From NCBI GenBank assembly GCA_900539035.1, contig UQAU01000003.1, positions 1 through 64,000 on the forward strand: DNA of 64,000 nt, written 5' to 3'. A model generated the notes under the pieces. The model was not told where the DNA came from and did not search any database. It saw only the letters and a program-made list of their open reading frames with translations. Below are positions 51,644-59,788 of the stretch, piece after piece. The position numbers and the translations under genes are program-made. Numbering within the stretch: position 1 is the first letter of the stretch; each line of letters begins with the position of its first letter. The DNA comes from an uncultured Collinsella sp. (lineage in GTDB: Bacteria; Actinomycetota; Coriobacteriia; Coriobacteriales; Coriobacteriaceae).

Positions 51644-51659
51644 CCAGCGGGCAGCCAAA

Positions 51660-51692
51660 TGATTATTTAATCCCCGTCCCAGAGAAATCAAT
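51660..51692. repeat. Intergenic repeat family 4, copy 2
   Basis: ATGATTATTTAATCCCCGTCCCAGAGAAATCAATT. Shares the core with 40612-40646. Confidence 0.6.
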
Positions 51693-51758
51693 TAGCGGGC
51701 AGAAGGGCAAAAGTAGTCAAAAAAGGCCCCGTCCAAAATTAGCTACCCCTTGCACCGA

Positions 51759-52598
51759 TTATTCGCCCGGGTTGATGTTCGCGTAGAACTCCGCCCCATC
51801 ATCGAGCCGCAGGATGCCCACGCGGCCGAACTCGGAGCCGGTGGCGGCGGCGCAATCGATATCGATGCGATCGGGCACACCAGCGGTATCCTCGCCACCC
51901 AGGCGCACAATCTGCCCGCGGCCCGACTCCTCATCGAGCCCTGCCAGGCCGCCAACCTCGCAATAGCGCCCAAGCGATACCGTGGGCGTGTGACCGCTCA
52001 CCACGACCGGGCCCTTGCCCTCGGCAGAAAGCAGCCCGGTCGGCACATCCCAATAGCCGTGACGAATCCACAGCAGGTCATCGGACGACTGCACTGCGAG
52101 CATCTGCTGCAGCAGCTCGCGATCGGCACCCACCGCTCCGACGCCATCGGCACAATCGACGCCATGCTCAAGCAAAAACGCGCGCGCCGCCTTCATCTCG
52201 ATTCCAGCATGTACCAGCAGATACGGGCGCTCCTCGGTCTCGACCACCGCGTAGAGCGGCAGCGCGGCCATCCATCGCACGAGCTCCTCGTATGCCTCAA
52301 ATTCCATGTCGTTGAGCTGCTCGCGCGTCGTCCAGCCACCGTTGATATCCCAGGTCTCGGCATCGAGCGGATCCTGACCAATGATGGCATCGAGCATGAT
52401 CTGCTCGTGATTACCCTTGAGCACGTGGGCGTTGGGCAGCGAGCGCACGAGCTTAATAACGCCGACCGGATCGGGCCCGCGATCGATCATGTCGCCCAGC
52501 ACGTACAGCGTGTCGTCGGACGTCAACGAGATCTTAGACAGGGCCTCGTCAAGCGCACGCACGTGCCCGTGAGCATCAGATGTCACATAGATCGCCAT
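51759..52598 (-). CDS. PPP-type metallophosphoesterase
   Basis: 279 residues. The calcineurin-like metal motifs are complete: YVTSDAHGH, LGDMIDRGPD, LKGNHEQ, LVHAGIE and VSGHTPT. These are the PPP-family serine/threonine phosphatase or ApaH-like diadenosine tetraphosphatase signatures; the substrate cannot be separated by sequence alone. AAGGAGAGG precedes the ATG at 52598. Confidence 0.9.
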   Translation of the reverse strand: MAIYVTSDAHGHVRALDEALSKISLTSDDTLYVLGDMIDRGPDPVGVIKLVRSLPNAHVLKGNHEQIMLDAIIGQDPLDAETWDINGGWTTREQLNDMEFEAYEELVRWMAALPLYAVVETEERPYLLVHAGIEMKAARAFLLEHGVDCADGVGAVGADRELLQQMLAVQSSDDLLWIRHGYWDVPTGLLSAEGKGPVVVSGHTPTVSLGRYCEVGGLAGLDEESGRGQIVRLGGEDTAGVPDRIDIDCAAATGSEFGRVGILRLDDGAEFYANINPGE

Positions 52599-52851
52599 GG
52601 TACGCCTCTCCTTGCATTGCGGCCGAAGCCCGGTGCCGCAACTAAAACTTCAAGTTGAACTTAAACGTTACCCATTGTACTCCGTTGCAATAAAGCTGGA
52701 AAGGGTTTCCGAGCAGAGGCAAAGACGGCAGCCGTCTATGACGATATCGCGCACGCCCGCAATCCAACCCCATAAACCCACCATCTTTGGGTACAAATAA
52801 CCGCAGACAACTGACCGTGCCACGCCAACCACCCAGGAGCGGACACTATCC

Positions 52852-54453
52852 ATGAACCAGATCCTTCTCTTTATCGGCCTCGTCATCATTTTGTGCCTGA
52901 CCATCAAACCCGTTGGCAAAAAGCTCCCCTTCCCCACCCTGCTCATCTTTATCGCACTCGGCATGCTGCTGGGCGTCAACGGCCCGGCGCATATCGACTT
53001 TAGCGACTTTGCGCTTACCGAAACCGTCTGCAGCACGGCGCTGCTGTTCATCATGTTCTACGGCGGCTTTAACACCAATATCGACCGTGCCAAACCCGTC
53101 TCCGTGCCCGCGGTGTTGCTGAGCACGCTCGGCGTCGTCATCACTGCCGGCATCACCGGCGTGTTCGCCCACTTCGCGTTGGGGTTCGACTGGATCGACG
53201 GCCTGCTGCTGGGATCGGTTGTAGCATCCACCGACGCAGCCAGCGTCTTTAGCGTGCTGCGCGAGCACAACCTTTCGCTGAAGGGCGGCACCGACTCGCT
53301 GCTCGAGGTCGAATCGGGCTCCAACGACCCCGTCGCCTACATGCTCACCGCCGTGCTCGCCGCACTCGCGGCCGGCGGCGACATCAACGTTCCCGCACTG
53401 CTGGCCAAGCAGATTATCCTGGGCGCGGGCCTGGGCCTTGCCATCGGCTGGGCGGCGGGCCGTCTGATTGAACGTGCGCACGCAACGGCCGAGGGCGCGC
53501 AGACCATCTTTTTGTTCGCCGTGGCGATCGTCGCCTACGCGCTACCAAGCTATCTGGGCGGCAACGGCTTTTTGGCCGTATACCTGGCCGGCATTGTGCT
53601 GGGTGCGAGCGACATCACCGGCAAGGTCGAGCTGGCGCACTTCTTTGACACCCTCACCGAGATGGCCGAGATGACGATCTTCTTCTTGCTCGGCTTGCTC
53701 GTGACGCCCGCCCGCCTGCCGCAAATGCTGCTGCCGGGCCTGGCACTCATGGCGTTTATGCTCTTTGCGAGCCGCCCCATCGCTGTTGGCGTGCTACTGG
53801 CGCCCTTTAAGACGAACCCCCACCAGGTTGCGCTCGTTAGCTGGGCGGGCCTGCGTGGCGCGGCTTCGGTCGTCTTTAGTCTCTTTGCCGTGGTGGCCGG
53901 TGTTCCCGGCGATCACAACCTGTTTGACCTGGTTTTTGTGATTGCCGTGTCGAGCATTGTGGTGCAGGGCTCGCTGCTGCCAGCAGTGGCGAAGAAACTC
54001 GATATGATCGATGCGGAGGGCGACGTGCGCCGTACGTTTAACGATTACCGCGACGAGGACGGCATGTCGTTCGTCAAGCTCAAGGTGGGCGCTGGGCATC
54101 CGTTTGCGGGGCGCTCGCTCGCCGATATTGGCAGCGCGACGGACATGCTCGTGGTCTTGGTGCTGCGCGACGGCGCGCACCCGGTGCTGCCCAACGGGGA
54201 TACCGTGATCGAAGAAGGCGACCTGTTGGTGATGGCCGCGCCAACGTTCGAGGAGCGTGCCGAGGTTACGCTGCGCGAGGTCACCGTAACGCCCCACGGC
54301 CGCTTAGCTGGACAGCGTCTGCGCGACGTGCCGCAAGGCAAGCACCCGTTTATCGTCGTGATGCTCAAGCGCGACGGCCAAACGATCATCCCCGACGGCA
54401 ACACCCTCATATATGCCGGCGACGAAGCCGTCATTGCCACCCTGGCGTCGTAG
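52852..54453 (+). CDS. K+/H+ antiporter (CvrA/NhaP2 family)
   Basis: 533 residues. The N-terminal two-thirds are a CPA1-type exchanger with twelve to thirteen TM helices; GSVVASTDAASVFSVL holds the conserved TDAA motif and LEVESGSNDPVAYML the ND pair of the ion site. The last 130 residues contain a RCK/TrkA-C-like regulatory part (FVKLKVGAGHPFAGRSLADIG...GDLLVMA) as in NhaP2. It likely exports K+ in exchange for H+. The gene is the last before the defence island. Confidence 0.92.
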   Translation: MNQILLFIGLVIILCLTIKPVGKKLPFPTLLIFIALGMLLGVNGPAHIDFSDFALTETVCSTALLFIMFYGGFNTNIDRAKPVSVPAVLLSTLGVVITAGITGVFAHFALGFDWIDGLLLGSVVASTDAASVFSVLREHNLSLKGGTDSLLEVESGSNDPVAYMLTAVLAALAAGGDINVPALLAKQIILGAGLGLAIGWAAGRLIERAHATAEGAQTIFLFAVAIVAYALPSYLGGNGFLAVYLAGIVLGASDITGKVELAHFFDTLTEMAEMTIFFLLGLLVTPARLPQMLLPGLALMAFMLFASRPIAVGVLLAPFKTNPHQVALVSWAGLRGAASVVFSLFAVVAGVPGDHNLFDLVFVIAVSSIVVQGSLLPAVAKKLDMIDAEGDVRRTFNDYRDEDGMSFVKLKVGAGHPFAGRSLADIGSATDMLVVLVLRDGAHPVLPNGDTVIEEGDLLVMAAPTFEERAEVTLREVTVTPHGRLAGQRLRDVPQGKHPFIVVMLKRDGQTIIPDGNTLIYAGDEAVIATLAS

Positions 54454-54550
54454 CCATCCCCACCCATAAGTTGCGGTGAAATAGGGATTGAATAGGCTTC
54501 TGAACAGCCATTTCAGTCCGTATTTCACCGCAAGTTATTGAGGGGATGGG
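54454..54550. repeat. 97-bp inverted-repeat element (CATCCCC...TTGCGGTGAAATA arms)
   Basis: Arms of about 32 bases at 54454-54486 and 54520-54550 pair with a few mismatches (CCATCCCC and AAGTTGCGGTGAAATA are shared). It lies directly after the antiporter stop and could be a terminator or a small mobile element. Confidence 0.6.
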
Positions 54551-54580
54551 TTGAAAAACATTTGAATTGACACCGAAATG

Positions 54581-54651
54581 AAAAAAGCCGGGGAAAACGT
54601 CCCCGGCACTTGGAAGCCCTCTCTTCTGAGATGACCGATTTCTTTATATCA
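54581..54651 (-). ncRNA. Small RNA module copy A (minus strand)
   Basis: On the minus strand, TGATATAAAGAA, then a short TCTC/GAGA hairpin, CTTCCAAGTG, then GCCGGGG-ACGTTTT-CCCCGGC and TTTTTT. The distance from TATAAAGA to GCCGGGG is 41 bases, the same as in copies B and C, and the 48-base core aligns without gaps. The -35 is poor. Function unknown. Confidence 0.65.
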
Positions 54652-54735
54652 CGAACGCTAGTTAGATGCCATTCATTGAGGGCTTTATCAGGCGCGCCAT
54701 CCCATCCACATGGCGCCATTTGAAAGCCGTCCGAT

Positions 54736-54811
54736 CTCATGCTATAAAGAAGTCGGTACCCTCGAATAGAGGGACCTCCAAGAGCCGGGGGATGTCCCCC
54801 GGCATTTTTTA
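54736..54811 (+). ncRNA. Small RNA module copy B
   Basis: A complete small transcription unit: -35 TTGAAA (54720-54725), 17 bases, extended -10 TGCTATAAA; then CCCTC-GAATA-GAGGG hairpin, the conserved CCTCCAAGAG linker, and an intrinsic terminator GCCGGGGGATGTCCCCCGGC with T6. The predicted RNA is about 55 nt. Confidence 0.72.
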
Positions 54812-54967
54812 TGCGAGTCAAGACTAAATACTTCTCGGGAAAACGCCGGCCCATTGCGTCAGCAATTTACGAGCCGCTCTACCCACCTCTGGACTGCTAA
54901 GGACTTTTCGCAGGTAGTTTGACGAACATATGTTTGCTTATTATAATATTACTTGAAAGCACCCCTT

Positions 54968-55047
54968 ATCTCATGGTATAAAGAATAAGGTTCCCTCCAA
55001 AAGAGGGGCCTCCAAGAGCCGGGGTCTTACCCCCGGCATTTTTTTTG
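54968..55047 (+). ncRNA. Small RNA module copy C, immediately upstream of the DUF3800 gene
   Basis: -35 TTGAAA (54953-54958), 18 bases, extended -10 TGGTATAAA; CCCTC-CAAAA-GAGGG hairpin; GGGCCTCCA linker (55006-55014); GCCGGGGTCTTACCCCCGGC terminator with T8. The DUF3800 ribosome-binding site begins 8 bases after the T run, so the gene can only be transcribed by readthrough of this terminator or from further upstream. The linker is exactly complementary to the gene's SD region. Confidence 0.72.
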
Positions 55048-55065
55048 AAAAAATGGAGGCCCACC

Positions 55066-55743
55066 ATGAGCGAACTCTCCGTCTTTGTTGACGAATCTGG
55101 CGACCTCGGAGGCGTCTCCAACTACTACCTCGTCACCCTCGTTTTTCACGATCAAAACGATGCAATCGTTGAACGCATTGACCGCTACGAGCGCGCCCTG
55201 TCGCAGTCCTTGCTTCCCAATACGCCTTTTCATGCAGGACCCCTATTGAATGGAAACGGCGACTACAAAGATCTTCCCAAGGAGCAGCGAAGGCACATGT
55301 TGAGCGCATTTCGCGCGTTCATTCAGCATCTCCCCATACGCTACCTCTGCCTACAATACCGAATGAGCGAATTCACCGACAATCAAAACGGTCTTGCGGA
55401 AAGAATGAGGCGGGACCTCACGGTTGAGCTTTTCGACCATCTGGAATTCTTCCAACGATACGACACCGTTAAGATTTACTACGACAACGGTCAACCGATC
55501 GTAACAGAGGTCATCCATTCTGCGCTCGAGTACGTTCTAGCAAGGGACGTCATCGTATACCGAGAAGCCACGCCGCGAGCCTACCGGCTATTCCAAGTTG
55601 CTGATTACATCTGCACGATCGAGCTAACGGCTATCAAGTTTGACAGTAAGGAAGAAACCAAGACGGATCGGCTATTTTTTGGAACCCGAAGGACGTTCAA
55701 AAAGGGATTTCTCTTATATCTCAGGAAGAAAAGGATGAACTGA
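55066..55743 (+). CDS. DUF3800 protein (predicted RNase H-like), RNA-module-associated
   Basis: 225 residues, PF12686. Family marks: the N-terminal SVFVDESGDLG, an internal acid in KIYYDNGQP, and the C-terminal QVADYICTIEL; these acids fit the RNase H-like fold proposed for DUF3800, whose function is unknown. DUF3800 genes are often preceded by structured RNAs (named DUF3800 motifs in comparative-genomics surveys). Start ATG 55066 has TGGAGGCC 4-10 bases upstream; the longer TTG reading lies inside the terminator. The gene converges on the BREX-side operon, only 7 bases apart at the stops. Codon use is less GC-rich than its neighbours, consistent with mobility. Confidence 0.85.
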   Translation: MSELSVFVDESGDLGGVSNYYLVTLVFHDQNDAIVERIDRYERALSQSLLPNTPFHAGPLLNGNGDYKDLPKEQRRHMLSAFRAFIQHLPIRYLCLQYRMSEFTDNQNGLAERMRRDLTVELFDHLEFFQRYDTVKIYYDNGQPIVTEVIHSALEYVLARDVIVYREATPRAYRLFQVADYICTIELTAIKFDSKEETKTDRLFFGTRRTFKKGFLLYLRKKRMN

Positions 55744-55750
55744 CCCGGGG

Positions 55751-55963
55751 TCACCAGTCGTCAGACGCTCCGCAGTCGTCATCGACGGCAAAGTCGCGGA
55801 GGTCGAGGCCTTTGCGTTCGGCTCGGGCTAGGAGCTCTTGGGGCGACTCATCCTCGATATCCACTACGTCGAGCATAGCGGCCGGAAAGCCCACGCCGGA
55901 GGCACTCCCCGCATGGTCAATCAGGCTCTCGCGCAGCTGATCTACATCGACTTCGATTTTCAT
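55751..55963 (-). CDS. Small acidic protein, last gene of the BREX-like operon
   Basis: 70 residues, strongly acidic (VDIEDESPQELL, DDDCGASDDW at the end). No family is recognised. GGGAGG precedes the ATG at 55963. It starts 27 bases after the stop of the 454-residue gene and is therefore the sixth open frame of the operon. Its size and charge would suit an inhibitor, antitoxin or DNA mimic; this is speculation. Confidence 0.65.
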   Translation of the reverse strand: MKIEVDVDQLRESLIDHAGSASGVGFPAAMLDVVDIEDESPQELLARAERKGLDLRDFAVDDDCGASDDW

Positions 55964-55990
55964 GGTGAAACCTCCCGCCAGACCAAGCCC

Positions 55991-57355
55991 CTACTCGTCA
56001 GCGCCGAGCGCATCCACGGCAGCGACAAAAGCCTCAACCTGCTTGTCGTCCATCTGCGTGGCCAGGCGCCCCACGGGCTCATCGTAGGCAAACTGCACCT
56101 TATCGATAAAGCAATCCCAAGCACGCTCGTCCACACGCACGGCGACCTCGCAATACTGACTGAGCTTTTTGAGTCCATACCAAAACGCGTTCACATGACG
56201 CGCGGGGTCCTCATCCAGCACGCCATCATAACGGCGTCCATTGAACTCGCGCATGCGTGCCACGGCAACCTCGAGCGAGTCGCCGCCCTCGGCCGAAGCC
56301 TCATCCACAAGCTCGGGAATCGGAACCTCACGGCGAACATCATGCCTTGTAGTGCCATCGTACTCGCCCACCAGCACGTCTTCGTCAAGCCGTGAATCGT
56401 AGTCTAAATAGCTCGAGCCCCGGCAAATCCCATGCGGTGAGCCAGAGCCAAACGCACAGAACAACCCGCCGTCGGCAACAACACGACGGTAGGTCTCAAA
56501 CGACTTCTTAACCTGAGCGAGCAACTCGGAAAGCTTTCCGGCATCGCACGCCGTCTCGCACGCAACGCACGCAGGCTTCGGCAGCCCCGAAGGCTCCACC
56601 GTGCTCCCCGCAACGCGGGCGGCACGCTCGGCCCGATACGCCTGAGCCGCCAAGCGCGCTCGCTGCGCAGCGCCGCGCACGTTGGTAAGTTCACGCCCCA
56701 ACGCCACGTCACTAGCAACATCGCCAGCCAAATCGCCCGTAAACCCGCCAGCGCCCTGCGACCCTGTCGCACTCAGCTCGGACTCAAACGTCGCTGTGAT
56801 CATACCCGCAAGGTCCGTCGCATCGGCGGCACAACGCAACTGCTCCAGCTGCGTGCACAGCAGATCGGCATCCAGGGGCACGGCATCCACAACGCGCACG
56901 TCACTCAGGCGTGCCGCATCCCGCAACACCAAGGCCCCCGCAGCATCGTACGCCGCACGCACCTTGTCCGCCGTATTAGCCAGCAGCTTTACCTCGATAA
57001 ACGCAAGCGTCTGCTCCAGGCGCGTCAGCAGCTCGGCCTTGTCCTCCATGCGCAAAAAGGCAGCATAGCGCCGCTCCATCTGCAGCGGACCCACAACGCC
57101 TGTCTGCTTGCGAGCGCGCGCAAGGGCCGCACCCTCAACACGGCGCACGTACGTATCAACAGCCCGCACGGCAGAGTCGCGCGCAGCGTGCTCGGCAGCC
57201 TCGACGCCCCTAAGCACGCCCAGCAGCTCGCGAGAGCGCGCCTTGCGCACCAGCTCTCCGCGATCGTACTGCTCAAGCGCCGTCTGACGCCTGGCCACCG
57301 ACTCAAAGCCAAACAGCTCGTCGAGCAACTCGCCAACGCAACGCTCGTCCGCCAT
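55991..57355 (-). CDS. Uncharacterised BREX-operon-associated protein
   Basis: 454 residues, not assigned to a family. The N-terminal half is helical and Arg/Ala/Glu-rich; two Cys pairs (ACVACETACDAGK near 267-278) and a basic TYRRVVADGGLFCAFGSG follow. The C-terminal half has VARMREFNGRRYDGVLDEDPARHVNAFWYGLKKLSQY and ends acidic. AAGGAGG precedes the ATG at 57355. It follows brxL by 73 bases on the same strand. Its position suggests an accessory to the BREX-like genes; no conserved catalytic motif is evident. Confidence 0.72.
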   Translation of the reverse strand: MADERCVGELLDELFGFESVARRQTALEQYDRGELVRKARSRELLGVLRGVEAAEHAARDSAVRAVDTYVRRVEGAALARARKQTGVVGPLQMERRYAAFLRMEDKAELLTRLEQTLAFIEVKLLANTADKVRAAYDAAGALVLRDAARLSDVRVVDAVPLDADLLCTQLEQLRCAADATDLAGMITATFESELSATGSQGAGGFTGDLAGDVASDVALGRELTNVRGAAQRARLAAQAYRAERAARVAGSTVEPSGLPKPACVACETACDAGKLSELLAQVKKSFETYRRVVADGGLFCAFGSGSPHGICRGSSYLDYDSRLDEDVLVGEYDGTTRHDVRREVPIPELVDEASAEGGDSLEVAVARMREFNGRRYDGVLDEDPARHVNAFWYGLKKLSQYCEVAVRVDERAWDCFIDKVQFAYDEPVGRLATQMDDKQVEAFVAAVDALGADE

Positions 57356-57428
57356 GGTAAGGCCTCCTTACCCGAACACGCCAACACGCTCGCGGGCCCA
57401 CGCGTACGCAAGCCCGCTCGCCGCACCC

Positions 57429-59777
57429 CTACAGATCTAGCGCCTTCTTCGCGGCGTCGACCGGGTCGCCATCCATGTAGAACACCGGGCTCAACCCCGA
57501 GATAATCTCGGACGAAACACTCTGCAAGCCCGCGATGGCACTCAGCGGCAAAATCACACGCTTGGCACCGGCGTTTTTGGCCACGCGCATAATGTCTTCG
57601 AGCCCGCGGATCTCATCCATAGAGCCCGACATGCGCAAGATTCCCGGAATCGCCAGCGCGGGCATCACCGGGCGATTGCACGCCGCGGAGCAGAGGCCCA
57701 CAAACTCGGCGAGCGAAACTTCCTCGGACAAGCCCTTGCTCTGCAGGTCGTTATAGAACAGCAGGTAATCCTTGGAGCCAATGTGCATGCCCGGCGCCAC
57801 GCGGTTCGCCAGGTTCACAAAGTTGTCGAACGCGGCCTCCAGCGTATCGCGCACCGGCTTGTTAAAGGCCACGCCCTCGTGCTTAAACTTGCACTCGCCG
57901 GCAACGGCCTTGTTCTCCAGCTTGTACACGGCAACCTCGCCGCCCTGCGACCTGCCCACGCCAAACACGTGACCGGACAGCAGCGGCCCGTCGGGAATCA
58001 GGGTGTCCTCGCTCTGCTCGGGCACGCGCACCACATGCACGTCCTGCGGGTTGTCGGCATCCATATAGCCCAGGTTGACGTCGATAAACTCGACGCCCGC
58101 CATAATCTTGAGCTGCTCCTTTACGCGGCGACGGCCCTCGATAGCGTAGTCCAGCAGCCAGCGCACGTCGTCCTTGTCCATGGCCTCGTCGGGGAACAGC
58201 AGCTTAGCAAGGCCGCTAAAGGTCTTGCGCACGGCGATCTCGTCACGCTTGTTAAAGTCACTGTTAAAGCGGAAATACCGGTCGATATGGTGCGTAAAGT
58301 CCTTGCGGCGCATCTCCTTGCAAAACTCCGACAGGCAGTCGGTGATCAGGCCATAATGCCCGGTCAGCAGGCTCGAGCGCATCTTGGGAATCTCCCAGCC
58401 CGGCAGGTAGTAATGGATACGGTCGAAGAAGGCCGAATCGTTGTTAAACTCCGGCGGGAACGGATCAAACAGGTGCGTGGTCTTAAGGACATTTTGCACG
58501 GTGTCGTTGATGTTGCCCTCAAAGACCATGGAGGCGTCGGCGTTAATCTGGTCGCGGCCGCGTGCGTAACTGCCACTCGCCATGTAGTCCTTCATGATCT
58601 GCACGGCGTTGGTGTCCTTAAACCGCATGCCGGCGACCTCGTCGAACGCCACGCAATCCCAGTGGCCCACCAGGCCCACGCGATCGGCGCGCATGGAGTT
58701 CATGCGGCCGAACAGGTTGGCCGTGGTGGTCTGACCGCCCGAAAGCAAGATGGCGTAAGGCGAGACCTCTTTGTAGATATGGCTCTTGCCGGTGCCGCGG
58801 GGACCCAATTCGCACAGGTTGTAGTTGCGCTCGATAAGCGGCACCATGCGCTCGATAAAGTGGAGGCGCTCTTTCTCGGAAAGCTCGCTGGGTTCGTAGC
58901 CAGCCGAGCGCAGCAGCATATTGAGCCACTCGTCGCGCGTAAAGTACTGGCGCTCGTCGATCATAGCATCCAGGTCCAAATTGGGCATCTGAATGGGCGT
59001 GAGCGACGCCACGCTAAACGGAGAGTCCTCGGGTCCGCGCTTTTTGCGCGTGGCCTTGGAGCGGCGCGGCGCATCGTCGCCAAAGACCTCCATGCCAAAC
59101 TCGTCTTCCTCATCCACGGGATGACGATACTCGATGCTCATAATGCACCAAATGCCGCCCTGCAGAATCTTGGAATAGTCGCGCACGTACTCGGCCGGCA
59201 TCACAAACGGCTCGATGGTCAGGTTGGCAAACGACGCCACGTAGATATCTTTGTACTCGTCGAGCTTGGCCGTCACCTTGTCGATGATGGTAAAACGACC
59301 CAGCTCGCGGATCTTGGACTTAATGCGCTCGGACTCGTCGGGACGCACGTAGTTATCGGTGAGGATCCTGCGAATGCGGCCCAAACCCTCTGCCACGGCA
59401 TCCTCGTCGTCGGTTGAGCAGTACATGCCCAGCAGGTACTCCAGCACAAAGGTGGGCACGTTGGCGCCGCGCTTCATAAGGGCCGTCAGGTCCTTACGCA
59501 CGATCTTGCCAGCAAAGCGCTCAAGCAGTTTGCCATCCAGCCCATCCATGTCGTAGCCGTCGTCCTCGGGGGCCTCGGCCACAGCCTGGTCATAGCCATC
59601 GGTCGAGGATCCGTCTCCGGCGTTCACCGCAGCCTCAACGGGCGCGGCAGCAACCGGCTCCGGGGCAGGCGCAACAGTCTCAGCCGCCGGGGCCTCCACA
59701 GGCGCCGCAGCCGCCGCAGGCACATCAACATCAATCGAGGGAACTTCCCACAGATCGTCATCATGGCTATCAAACAT
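57429..59777 (-). CDS. brxL: BrxL, BREX Lon-like protease/AAA+ protein
   Basis: 782 residues. The BREX-type Lon-like protein: an N-terminal domain (KLLERFAGKIVRKDLTALMKRGANVPTFVLEYLLG), the AAA+ core with Walker A LCELGPRGTGKSHIYKEVSPYAI and a Walker B-like CVAFDEVAGMRF, and a C-terminal Lon-like part (VGRSQGGEVAVYKLE, VMPALAIPGILRMSGSM). The first 80 residues are an Ala/Pro/Glu/Val-rich tail not typical of BrxL. Start ATG 59777 has AGGAG 8 bases upstream; a GTG at 59786 is also in frame. It follows pglZ by 12 bases. Typical BREX type 1 order is pglX-pglZ-brxL. Confidence 0.9.
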   Translation of the reverse strand: MFDSHDDDLWEVPSIDVDVPAAAAAPVEAPAAETVAPAPEPVAAAPVEAAVNAGDGSSTDGYDQAVAEAPEDDGYDMDGLDGKLLERFAGKIVRKDLTALMKRGANVPTFVLEYLLGMYCSTDDEDAVAEGLGRIRRILTDNYVRPDESERIKSKIRELGRFTIIDKVTAKLDEYKDIYVASFANLTIEPFVMPAEYVRDYSKILQGGIWCIMSIEYRHPVDEEDEFGMEVFGDDAPRRSKATRKKRGPEDSPFSVASLTPIQMPNLDLDAMIDERQYFTRDEWLNMLLRSAGYEPSELSEKERLHFIERMVPLIERNYNLCELGPRGTGKSHIYKEVSPYAILLSGGQTTTANLFGRMNSMRADRVGLVGHWDCVAFDEVAGMRFKDTNAVQIMKDYMASGSYARGRDQINADASMVFEGNINDTVQNVLKTTHLFDPFPPEFNNDSAFFDRIHYYLPGWEIPKMRSSLLTGHYGLITDCLSEFCKEMRRKDFTHHIDRYFRFNSDFNKRDEIAVRKTFSGLAKLLFPDEAMDKDDVRWLLDYAIEGRRRVKEQLKIMAGVEFIDVNLGYMDADNPQDVHVVRVPEQSEDTLIPDGPLLSGHVFGVGRSQGGEVAVYKLENKAVAGECKFKHEGVAFNKPVRDTLEAAFDNFVNLANRVAPGMHIGSKDYLLFYNDLQSKGLSEEVSLAEFVGLCSAACNRPVMPALAIPGILRMSGSMDEIRGLEDIMRVAKNAGAKRVILPLSAIAGLQSVSSEIISGLSPVFYMDGDPVDAAKKALDL

Positions 59778-59788
59778 AGGACACACTC

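Noticed and set aside
54581..55047. Plain tandem terminators upstream of DUF3800
   Set aside because: The conservation extends well beyond the terminator stem, to the extended -10, the 5' hairpin and the linker, with a fixed 41-base spacing, so a terminator alone does not explain it.
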